From positions 1 through 64,000 of the forward strand of contig JANQSF010000155.1 of assembly GCA_028284155.1 (NCBI GenBank): DNA of 64,000 nt, in the 5' to 3' direction. This document shows positions 17,243-25,726 of the stretch, one piece after another (the first letter of the stretch is position 1; the number at the start of each line of letters is the position of its first letter). Source of the stretch: Phycisphaeraceae bacterium (GTDB lineage Bacteria; Planctomycetota; Phycisphaerae; Phycisphaerales; Phycisphaeraceae). Under the pieces are notes generated by a model. The model was not told the origin of the DNA. It did not search any database and saw nothing but the letters and a program-made list of their open reading frames with translations. Made by a program: the position numbers and the translations under genes.

Positions 17243-17271
17243 ACGACACGCCCACCCCCAACCTGAACTGA

Positions 17272-17595
17272 TCAGGTGCCGCGGCGCGGCCGCCATTGAT
17301 ACTGATCGAGTCGGATCGCGCCGCTGTCCGTGAATTGCACGCCTTCCGCTTCCAGGCACTTGCGTTGCTCGCGTTCCGAGCCGCGGTCATATCGTGCACT
17401 GATCTGACCCTTCGCGTTTACGACGCGATGCCACGGGACGGTCGAACCGTCTTCCAACGCGTCCATCGCATAGCCGACCTGCCGCGCAGCGCCGGGTCGG
17501 CCGGCCAATTCGGCGACCTGCCCGTACGTCGCGACCTTGCCGCGCGGGATGCGGCGGACGACCTGCCAGATCTGCTCGTAAAGCTCAGACGCCAC
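17272..17595 (-). CDS. Alkyltransferase-like protein (MGMT-family ATL, Cys replaced by Trp)
   Basis: 107 residues from GTG 17595. The frame stays open to an ATG at 17649, but those 18 codons run through the twin-hairpin repeat at 17616-17731, and family members start just before the LYEQIW segment. The fold matches the C-terminal DNA-binding domain of O6-alkylguanine-DNA alkyltransferase: IPRGKVATYGQVAELAG (helix-turn-helix and arginine finger region) and, near residue 55, PWHRVVN where active alkyltransferases have PCHRV. Trp in place of Cys defines ATL proteins, which bind O6-alkylguanine lesions without repairing them and route them to nucleotide excision repair. The downstream neighbour is convergent (ThuA-like). 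Start uncertain; family assignment firm. Confidence 0.88.
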   Translation of the reverse strand: MASELYEQIWQVVRRIPRGKVATYGQVAELAGRPGAARQVGYAMDALEDGSTVPWHRVVNAKGQISARYDRGSEREQRKCLEAEGVQFTDSGAIRLDQYQWRPRRGT

Positions 17596-17615
17596 GCGAC
17601 ATTGCTCAATGATTT

Positions 17616-17731
17616 GTAGGGTGGGCCAAGGCTTTGCGGGGCCCACCAATACCGGCCGCGTCGCGACGCAAGCGCCAACGGCAAACTTGTACGCCCGATG
17701 GTGGGCCGCGCCGAGCCTTGGCCCACCCTAC
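17616..17731. repeat. Twin-hairpin repeat, GTAGGGTGGGCC family, copy 1 (116 bp)
   Basis: It begins GTAGGGTGGGCC and ends GGCCCACCCTAC. Each end folds into its own hairpin (GGTGGGCC with GGCCCACC) and the two ends are also complementary to each other. The second copy at 18636-18751 has the same length and orientation. The central 50-odd bases are not similar between copies. REP/BIME-like in form; no REP-associated transposase gene is in the window. Confidence 0.9.
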
Positions 17732-17759
17732 AAGATGACCATGCTGTTCCGCGCTGCCA

Positions 17760-18593
17760 TCACCGGACGGTCTCGAGACCGCGTTTAGCGGCGTCGCGGA
17801 TGTGTGCGTGGCGTTCGAATGCGTCGGCCGTCGCCAAGTGGGCGTAGATGCGTGCGGCGTCGGCCTTCTTATTCGCTTCGACGAGGCGTTCCGCCAATTG
17901 CAAACCGGCGTCCACGAGTTGGTAACGGGCGAACCCGTCGGCCTTGCCGATCGCCTTGATGACCGTGTCGACCGCGGACGCATCGTTCATGTTGGCCAGC
18001 GCCCAGACGGCGGTCTGACCGAGTTCGGCGTCGTCGTCGCCGACGAGTTTGCCGATCGCGCCGGCCGACTCGCTGTCACACAGCACGCCCAGCGCCTGCA
18101 CGATCGTGACGCGGGCCCGCCCTTCCGACTTGGGCAGCGCGGCGCGGAAGTGCGGCGCGACGCCGTCGTTGATGGCCAGCAACGCGCGAGCTGAATAGTC
18201 GTACAGGTTCTCGTCGTTGAGAAACCGCGCGATCGCCGCGGACTGTTCCTTTGCGGCGCAGACCTGCAATGTCTGAATGAGGTATCGCTTGACCGGCCAG
18301 GGTCGGTCTTCACCAAGTGCCTTCGCCAACGACTCGGCGACGATGGGTCGCTGCTTGATCTTCGCCGGCTGCGACGTGTAGACCGCCAGGTTGTGCAACA
18401 GCTTGCGGGCCTTGTAGTCCTCGCCGTTGTCGACCTCGCTGATCAGGTCGATCACCACGGCCACGGCGTCCGCCCCGTCGGCGAGCACTTTGTCGTAGGC
18501 GGTTTCATACGTCGCGCGGGGCGGGGCTTTCCACGTCTGATCGAAAGTTGGCAGCGAGTCAACGAGGGCGGTGATGGTGTCACGGTCGGCCAT
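17760..18593 (-). CDS. HEAT-repeat-like helical protein
   Basis: 277 residues, no signal peptide or membrane helix, so probably cytoplasmic. From about residue 90 onward the sequence consists of paired amphipathic helices with HEAT-like signatures, such as PVKRYLIQTLQVCA, DYSARALLAIND, ARVTIVQALGVLCD and LGQTAVWALANMND. The last two are typical HEAT hairpins with conserved Ala-Leu and Asp positions. The C-terminal third looks like a helical TPR-type ending. Such proteins are scaffolds for protein-protein contact; no enzymatic motif is visible. The gene is flanked on both sides by direct copies of a 116-bp repeat. Start ATG 18593; no clear Shine-Dalgarno and no close TAnnnT box. Confidence 0.7.
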   Translation of the reverse strand: MADRDTITALVDSLPTFDQTWKAPPRATYETAYDKVLADGADAVAVVIDLISEVDNGEDYKARKLLHNLAVYTSQPAKIKQRPIVAESLAKALGEDRPWPVKRYLIQTLQVCAAKEQSAAIARFLNDENLYDYSARALLAINDGVAPHFRAALPKSEGRARVTIVQALGVLCDSESAGAIGKLVGDDDAELGQTAVWALANMNDASAVDTVIKAIGKADGFARYQLVDAGLQLAERLVEANKKADAARIYAHLATADAFERHAHIRDAAKRGLETVR

Positions 18594-18635
18594 TTGGGTG
18601 ATCCAATCGTGTGGTTAGGTGGGTCGTCGTCTTTC

Positions 18636-18751
18636 GTAGGGTGGGCCAAGGCTTTGCGCGGCCCACCGATGAGTGCTGAGTTGACACGTTTGATCTGGGT
18701 TTACATACGGATGCCAAGTGGTGGGCCGCGCCGAGCCTTGGCCCACCCTAC
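18636..18751. repeat. Twin-hairpin repeat, GTAGGGTGGGCC family, copy 2 (116 bp)
   Basis: Same length, orientation and end hairpins as copy 1 (17616-17731), with a dissimilar centre. It ends 1 bp before the stop codon (18753-18755) of the Gfo/Idh/MocA gene, so it could fold into a terminator for that gene. Confidence 0.9.
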
Positions 18752-18752
18752 G

Positions 18753-20012
18753 TTACAACCGCCACGGCGCGCGCATCGGCTGTTCGATCAGCCGATTCGC
18801 GTAGTCGTCGCCGATGAAGCGTTCGGTGTCGGGGTCGAACCGCAGCGGTCTGCCCAGTCGGATCGCGAGGTTGGCCAAGTGGATAACCGTGACGGTGCGG
18901 TGCGCAGCCTCCGGGTTGCCGCCGGCCGGCTTGCGCTGCTTGACCGCCTCGGCGAAGCTGAGCAGCGGGTCGGGGTCGGGCATCGCCTCGACCTTTTTAC
19001 GGTCCGCCTCCGGCAAGTCGCTGAGTTTGATGCCGCGCGACTTCTTCCGCGAGTAAGGCTCGCCCCACTCGCCGCTTTCGAGCACGAGCGTGAAACCGTC
19101 GGCGTACTCGAGTTCGACCCAGCCCCACATGCTTGTCACTTCCGGGTGCGCCGGTGGCGCGTACGGCGTGATGCGCACCGGGCTGGTGTCGTCTTTGCCG
19201 TATAGCCAGTTGAGCGGGTCGAGGTGGTGCTGTGCCATGTCGCACAGGCCGCCGCCTTCGTAGTCCCAATACCAGCGGTGCGTCCCGCCGACGCGCGGGC
19301 GCTGATACGGCTTGTACGGCGCGGGGCCGCAGTACATGTCCCAGTCGAGGCTGGCCGGCGGGTCCTGCGGCTTCTGATTTACACGGCCGGACCATTGCTT
19401 GACCTTGAAACCGCCCTTGCGGATGTGGACGACCTCGTGCGGCAGCTTGACGCCGCTGCGCATGATCTTGTGCGTCTCGATGTTGCCGCGGTTCCGGCTC
19501 GCGCCGAATCGGCCGAACGTCCCAACCTGCCAGATTCGGCCGTACCGCTTGGCGGCGTTGACGACGGCGCGGCCTTCGGAGATGTGGTGCGTCATCGGCT
19601 TCTCGCACAGCACGTCCTTGCCGGCCTGCATCGCGGCGATGGAGATCAGCGCATGCCAGTGCGGCGGAGTGGCGATCGCGACCACGTCGATGTCGTCGCG
19701 CTCGAGCAGTCGGCGGTAGTCGGTGTAGCGCGATTTGTTGTCGGCGCTGCCGACCCACTTCACATCGCACTGCGCTACCTTGACGACTTTGTGGCCTTGG
19801 CTCATGGTGTTGAACGTGCCGGGCCCCCGCCCGCCGACGCCGATCAGCGCCCCGCCCAGCGTCTCGCTCGGCGGCGTGTGCTTCGGCCCGCCGAGGCAGT
19901 GGGCGGGCACGATGTGGAACATCGCCGGCGCCGCAGCCGTCGTCGCCAGAAAGCGGCGTCGGCTGACGGCGTTCGATTTCGATGATTCAGGTTTGTTCGG
20001 CTGGTCGGGCAT
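18753..20012 (-). CDS. Gfo/Idh/MocA family oxidoreductase with Tat signal
   Basis: 419 residues. The N-terminus SRRRFLATTAAAPAMF is a twin-arginine signal, so the protein is probably exported folded with its NAD(P) cofactor. A Rossmann nucleotide-binding motif GVGGRGPGTF lies near residues 58-67. The conserved CEKPMTHHISEGRAVVNAAKRYGRIWQVGT segment (the EKP dyad of this family) is near 134-163. A beta-sheet substrate domain follows (HRWYWDYEGGGLCDMAQHHLD). Family members act on sugars or inositols; substrate unknown. Very numerous in planctomycetes, often with sulfatase or cytochrome clusters. A possible Shine-Dalgarno GGAG lies 9 nt before the ATG. Confidence 0.93.
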   Translation of the reverse strand: MPDQPNKPESSKSNAVSRRRFLATTAAAPAMFHIVPAHCLGGPKHTPPSETLGGALIGVGGRGPGTFNTMSQGHKVVKVAQCDVKWVGSADNKSRYTDYRRLLERDDIDVVAIATPPHWHALISIAAMQAGKDVLCEKPMTHHISEGRAVVNAAKRYGRIWQVGTFGRFGASRNRGNIETHKIMRSGVKLPHEVVHIRKGGFKVKQWSGRVNQKPQDPPASLDWDMYCGPAPYKPYQRPRVGGTHRWYWDYEGGGLCDMAQHHLDPLNWLYGKDDTSPVRITPYAPPAHPEVTSMWGWVELEYADGFTLVLESGEWGEPYSRKKSRGIKLSDLPEADRKKVEAMPDPDPLLSFAEAVKQRKPAGGNPEAAHRTVTVIHLANLAIRLGRPLRFDPDTERFIGDDYANRLIEQPMRAPWRL

Positions 20013-20157
20013 GGCCGGTCACTCCGGGTGGGCCGAGGGGGTTGTGTACGTATGAAAGCCATTGACGCGCGGACCGACCAAGGTTAACGGATTTAGGACG
20101 GTCGGTGAGCAAACCGATGCATCCGCATGGTCATGGCGTGCCCTGACGGTCTTGATT

Positions 20158-20242
20158 TGGGAGGGCGAGGCTCCGTCCGAGCCGTGGTGAATTCTTGACG
20201 TTGGCCGCGCAATCGCGGCTCGGGCGGAGCCTCGCCCTCCCA
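20158..20242. repeat. Twin-hairpin repeat, TGGGAGGGCGAGGCTCC family
   Basis: The left end TGGGAGGGCGAGGCTCCG and the right end GGAGCCTCGCCCTCCCA are reverse complements apart from the inner edges. CGAGCCG/CGGCTCG continues the pairing inward. About 25-bp arms enclose roughly 30 nt. 85 bp in total, same geometry as the other twin repeats. Confidence 0.85.
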
Positions 20243-20288
20243 GCAGAATGCTCACCCGCGCGACAACGCATCGACACCAGCGCTTCCT

Positions 20289-20294
20289 TATAAT
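20289..20294 (+). promoter_or_regulatory. Candidate -10 box TATAAT for the binding lipoprotein gene
   Basis: Exact TATAAT 30 nt before ATG 20325, which would give a leader of about 23 nt. No convincing -35 hexamer lies at 16-18 bp upstream. Confidence 0.4.
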
Positions 20295-20324
20295 CCCCGC
20301 ACTCCCATCACCAAAGAGTCACCC

Positions 20325-21989
20325 ATGCGCCGCACACTCCTTGTCATACCCTGCCTGTTCGCGATGTTGATCCTGACCGCCTGCGACCGCGGCGGCGACG
20401 TCGATCCGAAGGTCAAAGCGTTCCTCCAGACGCACCCGGCAACGCACTTCGACCCGGCCGACGTGAGCGAGGACAAGACCGTTTCCATCATCACGGCCGA
20501 TCGGCCCGGCACGCTCGACCCGCATGAGACGCAAAACGGCGGCGACACGAAGATCATCCGGCAGGTCTACCAGACGCTGCTGAGCATCGACCCGAAAAAT
20601 GCCGACGTGCTCGTGCCCGAGTTGGCGACGAAGTGGAGCATCGCGGACGACAACCTCGCCGTGGAGTTCGAGCTGCGCGACGGTGTGACCTTTCACGACG
20701 GCGCAAAGCTCGACGCCGCGGCGGTCAAGCTCAGCCTCGATCGGCTGCGCGGCAAGTACCTGGACGTGCCGGCCGCACCCTATCGGCCGTTCTACGACTT
20801 CATCGAGTCGGTCGAAGCTGAGGGGATGACGGTCACGGTCTATCTCTCGCGTCCGGTCCCACGTATCGCGCTGCGGAACCTGGCGATGTTCCCGGCTTCG
20901 ATCATCAGCCCGGCATTGCTCGCGGCGACGGAAGATATGGAGACGAACGAGCGCAGCGCGTTCATCGCCGATCACGCGTCGGGCACGGGCGCGTTTTACC
21001 TCTACTCGTTTGACAAGGCCTCGGCCCACACGCGGCTGCATGCCTTCGAAGACTACCGAGACGGCAAGTCGAAAGTTGACGCACTGGTGTTCCGGCAGGT
21101 CGCCGACGCCAGCGCCCGCGTCGAGCAGTTGCGCAGCGGCACGGCCCAACTGGTCGACGATGTCCCTCGGGCCGTGTGGGACGAAGTCGAACAGGGCGAC
21201 CAGGCGACGCTCTACAAGTGGTGGGCGATGAACATCTGCTACATGGCGCTCAACGTCCAGCACGAAAAGACCAAGGACATCAACCTCCGCCGCGCGATTC
21301 AGTTGGCCGTCGATCGCGACTCGGTCATCGAGCTGTACTACGGAACGGCTCGGCCGACCTACTCGCTGGTCGCGCAGACGCTGGGCGAATACGCCCCGGC
21401 CTACCGCGTGCCCGGCGGTGACGAACCGTTGGCCGCGCGGCAAGCCAAGGCACGCACGTTGATCGAACAGTCGGGCATCGGCGACACGAAGCTGACGCTT
21501 TACTACCCGCAGGACGATCGGCCTTACCTGCCGACACCGTCGAAGGTCGCGGACAAACTGCGGCAGCAGCTCGAAGCCGTCGGCCTGAACGTCACACCGT
21601 TGGCTGTGCCCAACGCCGAGTACTTCGACTCGATCCACAAGGGGAAGTACGAGCTGGCGCTGGTCGGCTGGATGAGCGACAACGCCGACCCGGACAACTT
21701 CTACACCCCATTGGCCGACGGAAGCGACGACGGCACGCCCGCCTCGACCAACGCCGCCCGCGCCTTCGACCAGCAGGTCCACGACGCGCTGGTCAAGGCG
21801 CAGCAGCTCACCTCGACCGACGAGCGCAAGGCCGCGTACCGCGCCGTCGAAAAACGCCTCCAGGAGCAGGTCGCCGGCTACGTCCCGCTGGTCAACACGC
21901 AACAGGGCATGGCCTTCGACAAGTCGCTGACTGGCGTCGAGGTCGACCCGTTGGGGTATTACCGGTTTCACAAGGCGGCGTTGAAGTAG
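20325..21989 (+). CDS. ABC transporter substrate-binding lipoprotein, oligopeptide/nickel family (SBP_bac_5)
   Basis: 554 residues. A lipoprotein signal with lipobox LTAC gives Cys20 as the lipidated residue. The mature protein has the family-5 solute-binding signature: RPGTLDPHETQNGGDTKIIRQVYQTLL near residues 63-90, then LVPELATKWSIADDNLAVEFELRDGVTFHDGAKLDA, and a C-terminal domain with RRAIQLAVDRDSVIELYYG. Such proteins capture oligopeptides or related ligands in the periplasm and deliver them to a Dpp/Opp/Nik-type permease. No permease or dedicated ATPase of that transporter class is adjacent, so the rest of the system must lie elsewhere, or the protein works as a stand-alone binder. Confidence 0.92.
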   Translation: MRRTLLVIPCLFAMLILTACDRGGDVDPKVKAFLQTHPATHFDPADVSEDKTVSIITADRPGTLDPHETQNGGDTKIIRQVYQTLLSIDPKNADVLVPELATKWSIADDNLAVEFELRDGVTFHDGAKLDAAAVKLSLDRLRGKYLDVPAAPYRPFYDFIESVEAEGMTVTVYLSRPVPRIALRNLAMFPASIISPALLAATEDMETNERSAFIADHASGTGAFYLYSFDKASAHTRLHAFEDYRDGKSKVDALVFRQVADASARVEQLRSGTAQLVDDVPRAVWDEVEQGDQATLYKWWAMNICYMALNVQHEKTKDINLRRAIQLAVDRDSVIELYYGTARPTYSLVAQTLGEYAPAYRVPGGDEPLAARQAKARTLIEQSGIGDTKLTLYYPQDDRPYLPTPSKVADKLRQQLEAVGLNVTPLAVPNAEYFDSIHKGKYELALVGWMSDNADPDNFYTPLADGSDDGTPASTNAARAFDQQVHDALVKAQQLTSTDERKAAYRAVEKRLQEQVAGYVPLVNTQQGMAFDKSLTGVEVDPLGYYRFHKAALK

Positions 21990-21996
21990 TTGCCTT

Positions 21997-22201
21997 AATC
22001 GTCCTCGTAATCGTAATCGTCTTCGTAATCGACCCCGCCTCAGACACTCTTCGACGTTGGGACAATTCGATTGTGTACCCCGTCCGCGCTCCAAGTGAGG
22101 GGTGATCCACACGACCGAGAGGGCCACGGCACGACGCCCGGTCGATTCAGGGCATCCGACCGGTTTCGATTACGATGACGAGGACGAGTACGATGACGAT
22201 T
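21997..22201. repeat. 36-bp imperfect inverted repeats built of GAT/GAC/GAG-like triplets
   Basis: The left arm (21997-22032) and right arm (22166-22201) are each 36 nt and are imperfect reverse complements, with most positions matching. Read on +, the right arm is a run of gat/tac/gac/gag triplets and the left arm is the complement. The 133 nt between them have no gene. Located between the binding-protein stop and the 811-residue membrane-protein start. Confidence 0.6.
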
Positions 22202-22240
22202 GGGCTGGCGGCGCTGTGAACCATACGACCCCGCATTGAG

Positions 22241-22246
22241 TAGAAT
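22241..22246 (+). promoter_or_regulatory. Candidate -10 box TAGAAT, 8 nt before ATG 22255
   Basis: A TAnnnT hexamer so close to the start codon that transcription would begin at or within a base or two of the ATG (leaderless). No Shine-Dalgarno is present. Confidence 0.55.
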
Positions 22247-22254
22247 CACCAGCC

Positions 22255-24690
22255 ATGCACAATCAGCGACGGCTTAGTGATGTGTGGGGTCCGGCGGTTT
22301 GCCTGGTGCTGGCGGTCGTGTGTGGCGCGGTCGCGCAACCCGAAGAAGGTGGGACGACGACCGGCGAATCGATCACGGCCACAGTGGGTACAAACGATTT
22401 CGGGCTGAACGACGTCTGGCGGCTGGGCGAGTGGACGCCAATGCGCGTGACGCTCTCGGCCGACTTCAACAAGCCGCGGCAGGTCGATGTCGAGTGGTCG
22501 CTGCCGGACGAAGACGGCGACCTGGTGCTGGCTCGCCGATCGGTGACGGTCCAGGGCGGGCGACGGCAAGGCGTTTGGCTGTACGGCGTGCCGCGGCGGA
22601 ACTACTCAGCCCGCGAGTCGTGGCAGATCCGCGTGCTCGACAGCGAGACCGGACAACTGCTGACCACACAGTCATTCAAGCCCGTCAACGAGCCTCTGCA
22701 AACCGAGTTCGGCGTCGTGGGCGTGATCGGCAGCCGAACACTCGGGCTGCAACGGTATGAAGACGAGGTCACGCAACATGAACCCATGAAGGTCGTCAGC
22801 GAGCTGAAGCCGAACACGCTGCCCGACCGTTGGTTTGGCTTGTCGATGTGCGACATGATCGTCTGGACGCCCGACGGCGGCGACCCGTTGTCGCGCGGCG
22901 CGCAGGGCGGGCTGCGCTCGGTCCGGCGGTGGGTCGAACGCGGCGGGCACCTGGTCATCGTCATGCCCAGCGTCGGCGGCGCATGGATGGACCCGCTGGT
23001 GGCCGACCTGGTGCCGTCGGTGAAACTGCGGCAGCTCAACCAGGTGCCGCCACCCGAATTCCTGCTGCCCACGCCCGGCCTCTCGCCGAGCAGGCGTCAG
23101 GAGATCATGAAGATCGGCTTGACGGCGCACGCGCTCGACCCCTCGACCGAGGCGAACGCCGAGCCGATCCTTTGGCGTGACGGCCGAACGCGCACCGACC
23201 CGCTGGTCGTCGCCCGACAGGTCGGGTTCGGGCGGGTCACGCTGATCGGCATCGACCTGACGGACCAAAGGCTTGTCCGGCTCGGCATGCCGATGGCCGA
23301 GTCGCCGTTCTGGCGGATCGTCACCGGTTGGCAAAGCCCGGCCTACACGAAGCTCGACCTGAAGCGCATGCTCGAAGGCAGCATTCTCGATGGCGAGCGT
23401 TCGATCAAGCCCGCCAGCTCACGCAGAGGCAACGAGCGTGAGCTGACCGACAGCCTGGTCGCCGACCAACTCGGCATGACCGGCAGCGCGTTCGGCTCGC
23501 TGATGCTCGCGCTGTTTGTCTTCGCGGGGTATTGGATCGTCGCCGGCCCGGTCGCGTTCGCCGTGCTCAAGGCCCGCAAGCAACCGCACCACGCGTGGGT
23601 CGCGTTCGTGATCATCGTGGCCATCTTCAGCATGATCACGTGGGGCGGCGCCGCCCTGCTCCGCCCGCAACGCACGGGCGTACAGCATTACACCGTGTTG
23701 ACCTACGACGGGACGACCGGCCTGACGCATGCGCATAGCTGGGTCTCGCTCATGGTGCCGCGACACGGCCGAGTGGAGGTCGAACTGGCGTCGGACGAAG
23801 TGGTCGCGTCGCCCAACACGCTGGCCAGCCCGGGCCTCAAAGGCGGCGTGGGCACGGGCGGATTCCTCGATGAGCAGCGGTATGTCATCGACACCGGCAA
23901 GCCGGTCAACGCCGACGTGCCGTTCCGCGCGACGACGAAGAAGTTCGAGTTGGATTACCTCGGCCGATCGGCCTCGAACGACAAGGGAGAAGGTGACGAC
24001 GAAGACCAAGCGCCCGCCGGTTGGGCGCCGCCGGTTGGCGGGTTTCGGCTGGTCGCCGGCCGACCGGTCGGGACGCTGACGCACAACTTGCCGGCCGGGC
24101 TGACTGACATCCGCATCATCTATTGCCCGGGTCGGGGACAAGTGCCGTACATGTGGGAGATCGGTCGGCCCCAAGGCGCGAACCGGAAGTGGCGTTGGGA
24201 AGCCGAAACGCCGCTCAAGCTCGATGCGCCACCCAAGTGGGTGGATCTCACACACCGTCTGGTCCGGCCTGTGCGCGATGGCAACTACTTCGTTCGGCCG
24301 GCTCCCAACGACAACACGACCACCGCCACCTTCAAGCATCGGGATTGGGGCGGCGAAGGTATCCTGGGCAAGTGGCAGAAGAACGACATCGACCAGGAGA
24401 TCAATCGCGCTGTCGCTTTGTCGTTTTACAACTATCTCCCGCCGCCCGATTTCGTCAACCACGGTGCGCTGATGTCCGGCCTGTCGGGCAGCGTTCGGCC
24501 TTACTACCGACAACTCGGCCGAGCGTTCGACCTGTCGCACCTGGGGGCGCTGCCGCGCGTCATCGTGATCGCGCGGGTCACCACGAAACGAGAAGACGAC
24601 GCGCCGCTGCCCGTGCCGTTTACGGTCGACGGTGATACCGTGCCGTCGTCCGGCGAAACGCTCGTGCGCTGGATACTCCCCGTCAAGTAG
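22255..24690 (+). CDS. Large exported membrane protein of unknown function, upstream of ABC ATPase
   Basis: 811 residues. An N-terminal signal peptide or anchor (about residues 10-28) is followed by a beta-rich periplasmic region. Residues about 150-330 resemble a class-I-glutamine-amidotransferase-like Rossmann fold (EFGVVGVIGSRTLG, LRSVRRWVERGGHLVIVMPS, GFGRVTLIGIDLTD), as in membrane proteins found beside ABC exporters. Two transmembrane helices lie near 410-432 and 445-467 and a long second extracytoplasmic region follows. It starts a likely two-gene unit with the ABC ATPase 46 nt downstream. A leaderless-type TAGAAT box precedes it. No catalytic residues could be assigned. I do not recognise a named family with certainty. 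Confidence 0.7.
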   Translation: MHNQRRLSDVWGPAVCLVLAVVCGAVAQPEEGGTTTGESITATVGTNDFGLNDVWRLGEWTPMRVTLSADFNKPRQVDVEWSLPDEDGDLVLARRSVTVQGGRRQGVWLYGVPRRNYSARESWQIRVLDSETGQLLTTQSFKPVNEPLQTEFGVVGVIGSRTLGLQRYEDEVTQHEPMKVVSELKPNTLPDRWFGLSMCDMIVWTPDGGDPLSRGAQGGLRSVRRWVERGGHLVIVMPSVGGAWMDPLVADLVPSVKLRQLNQVPPPEFLLPTPGLSPSRRQEIMKIGLTAHALDPSTEANAEPILWRDGRTRTDPLVVARQVGFGRVTLIGIDLTDQRLVRLGMPMAESPFWRIVTGWQSPAYTKLDLKRMLEGSILDGERSIKPASSRRGNERELTDSLVADQLGMTGSAFGSLMLALFVFAGYWIVAGPVAFAVLKARKQPHHAWVAFVIIVAIFSMITWGGAALLRPQRTGVQHYTVLTYDGTTGLTHAHSWVSLMVPRHGRVEVELASDEVVASPNTLASPGLKGGVGTGGFLDEQRYVIDTGKPVNADVPFRATTKKFELDYLGRSASNDKGEGDDEDQAPAGWAPPVGGFRLVAGRPVGTLTHNLPAGLTDIRIIYCPGRGQVPYMWEIGRPQGANRKWRWEAETPLKLDAPPKWVDLTHRLVRPVRDGNYFVRPAPNDNTTTATFKHRDWGGEGILGKWQKNDIDQEINRAVALSFYNYLPPPDFVNHGALMSGLSGSVRPYYRQLGRAFDLSHLGALPRVIVIARVTTKREDDAPLPVPFTVDGDTVPSSGETLVRWILPVK

Positions 24691-24736
24691 AAGCGCACCG
24701 CGGCGCATGGATCGACGACACAAGGTGTAACGCCTC

Positions 24737-25675
24737 ATGGCCATGATCGAAACGATCAACCTGACCAAGCGATACGGCGAGCTGACCGCGCTGGATAATC
24801 TCAATCTCAAGATCGAGCAAGGCCAGTGCTTCGGCTTCATCGGCCCAAACGGCGCGGGTAAGACGACGACCATCAAGATCCTCGCCACGCTGCTCAAGCC
24901 CACATGGGGCGAGGCGCGGATCGACGGCCTGTCGGTCGGCCCCGTCCACGCGCGGCAGGTGCGCTCCGTCATCGGCTACGTGCCCGATTACTTCGGCACG
25001 TACGACGACATGGTCGTGAAGGAATACCTCGAGTTCTTCGCCTCAGCCTACGGCATCTACGGCAACAAGCGCGAGGCCGTCATCGACGACGTGCTGAACC
25101 TGACCGACCTGTCGTACAAGATCGACGCCGAGGTGAACGGCCTGTCGCGTGGCATGAAGCAACGCTTGAGCGTTGCGCGCGTCCTGCTGCACGACCCGAA
25201 GGTGCTCCTGCTGGACGAGCCGGCCTCCGGCCTCGACCCGCGCGCCCGCATCGAGATGCGTGAGCTGCTCAAAGAACTGCACCGCATGGGCAAGACCGTC
25301 CTCATCAGCTCACACATCCTGCTCGAGCTGGCCGAGCTGTGCAACGTCATCGGCATCATCGAACAGGGCAAGCTCCACTACCACGGCACCGTCCGCGAGA
25401 TCATGGACCGCGCGAAGGTCGGTCTCGTCCTGCACGTGACCGTGGCTGAAAAAACCATGACCGCCTGCGACTTGCTCAAGACCGTTCCCGGCGTCCTGAG
25501 CGCCGAAGCCGAGGAAGGCGAGATCAAGGTCATGCTCGACGGCGACAACGGCGTCCACCCGTCCCTCATCGCGCAGAAGCTGGTGAGCGAGGGATTTCGT
25601 TTGGTCGGGTTGCAGGAGGAACAGGTGAATCTTGAGACGGCGTTCATGCGGTTGACGAAGGGGTTGGTGCAATAG
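24737..25675 (+). CDS. ABC transporter ATP-binding protein
   Basis: 312 residues. Walker A GPNGAGKT at 36-43, signature LSRGMKQ at 136-142 (a variant of LSGGQ typical of export-type ABC-2/GldA-like ATPases), Walker B KVLLLDEPASGLD at 155-167 and H-loop His193 (SSHIL). Residues after about 230 form a C-terminal extension with regulatory-domain-like strands. AAGGTG about 9 nt upstream is an acceptable Shine-Dalgarno. No ABC-2 permease with the usual six helices is adjacent. The 811-residue membrane protein upstream may be the membrane partner or accessory, with a true permease elsewhere. The ATPase is cytoplasmic and would power export or envelope processes. Confidence 0.95.
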   Translation: MAMIETINLTKRYGELTALDNLNLKIEQGQCFGFIGPNGAGKTTTIKILATLLKPTWGEARIDGLSVGPVHARQVRSVIGYVPDYFGTYDDMVVKEYLEFFASAYGIYGNKREAVIDDVLNLTDLSYKIDAEVNGLSRGMKQRLSVARVLLHDPKVLLLDEPASGLDPRARIEMRELLKELHRMGKTVLISSHILLELAELCNVIGIIEQGKLHYHGTVREIMDRAKVGLVLHVTVAEKTMTACDLLKTVPGVLSAEAEEGEIKVMLDGDNGVHPSLIAQKLVSEGFRLVGLQEEQVNLETAFMRLTKGLVQ

Positions 25676-25714
25676 GGCCTCTCCAACACAAATGTTTCTC
25701 AATTGCCGGGGTAG

Positions 25715-25720
25715 TAGAAT
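25715..25720 (+). promoter_or_regulatory. Candidate -10 box TAGAAT, 6 nt before GTG 25727
   Basis: TAGAAT, 6 nt, GTG. Geometry expected for a leaderless transcript. It also supports the GTG start. Confidence 0.55.
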
Positions 25721-25726
25721 GTCGGC

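Larger units (their letters stand above)
20013..20324. other. 312-bp divergent intergenic region holding a twin-hairpin repeat
   Basis: No credible gene. Between the Gfo/Idh/MocA start (-) and the binding-protein start (+), it contains the repeat at 20158-20242 and a perfect TATAAT at 20289-20294. Confidence 0.7.
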
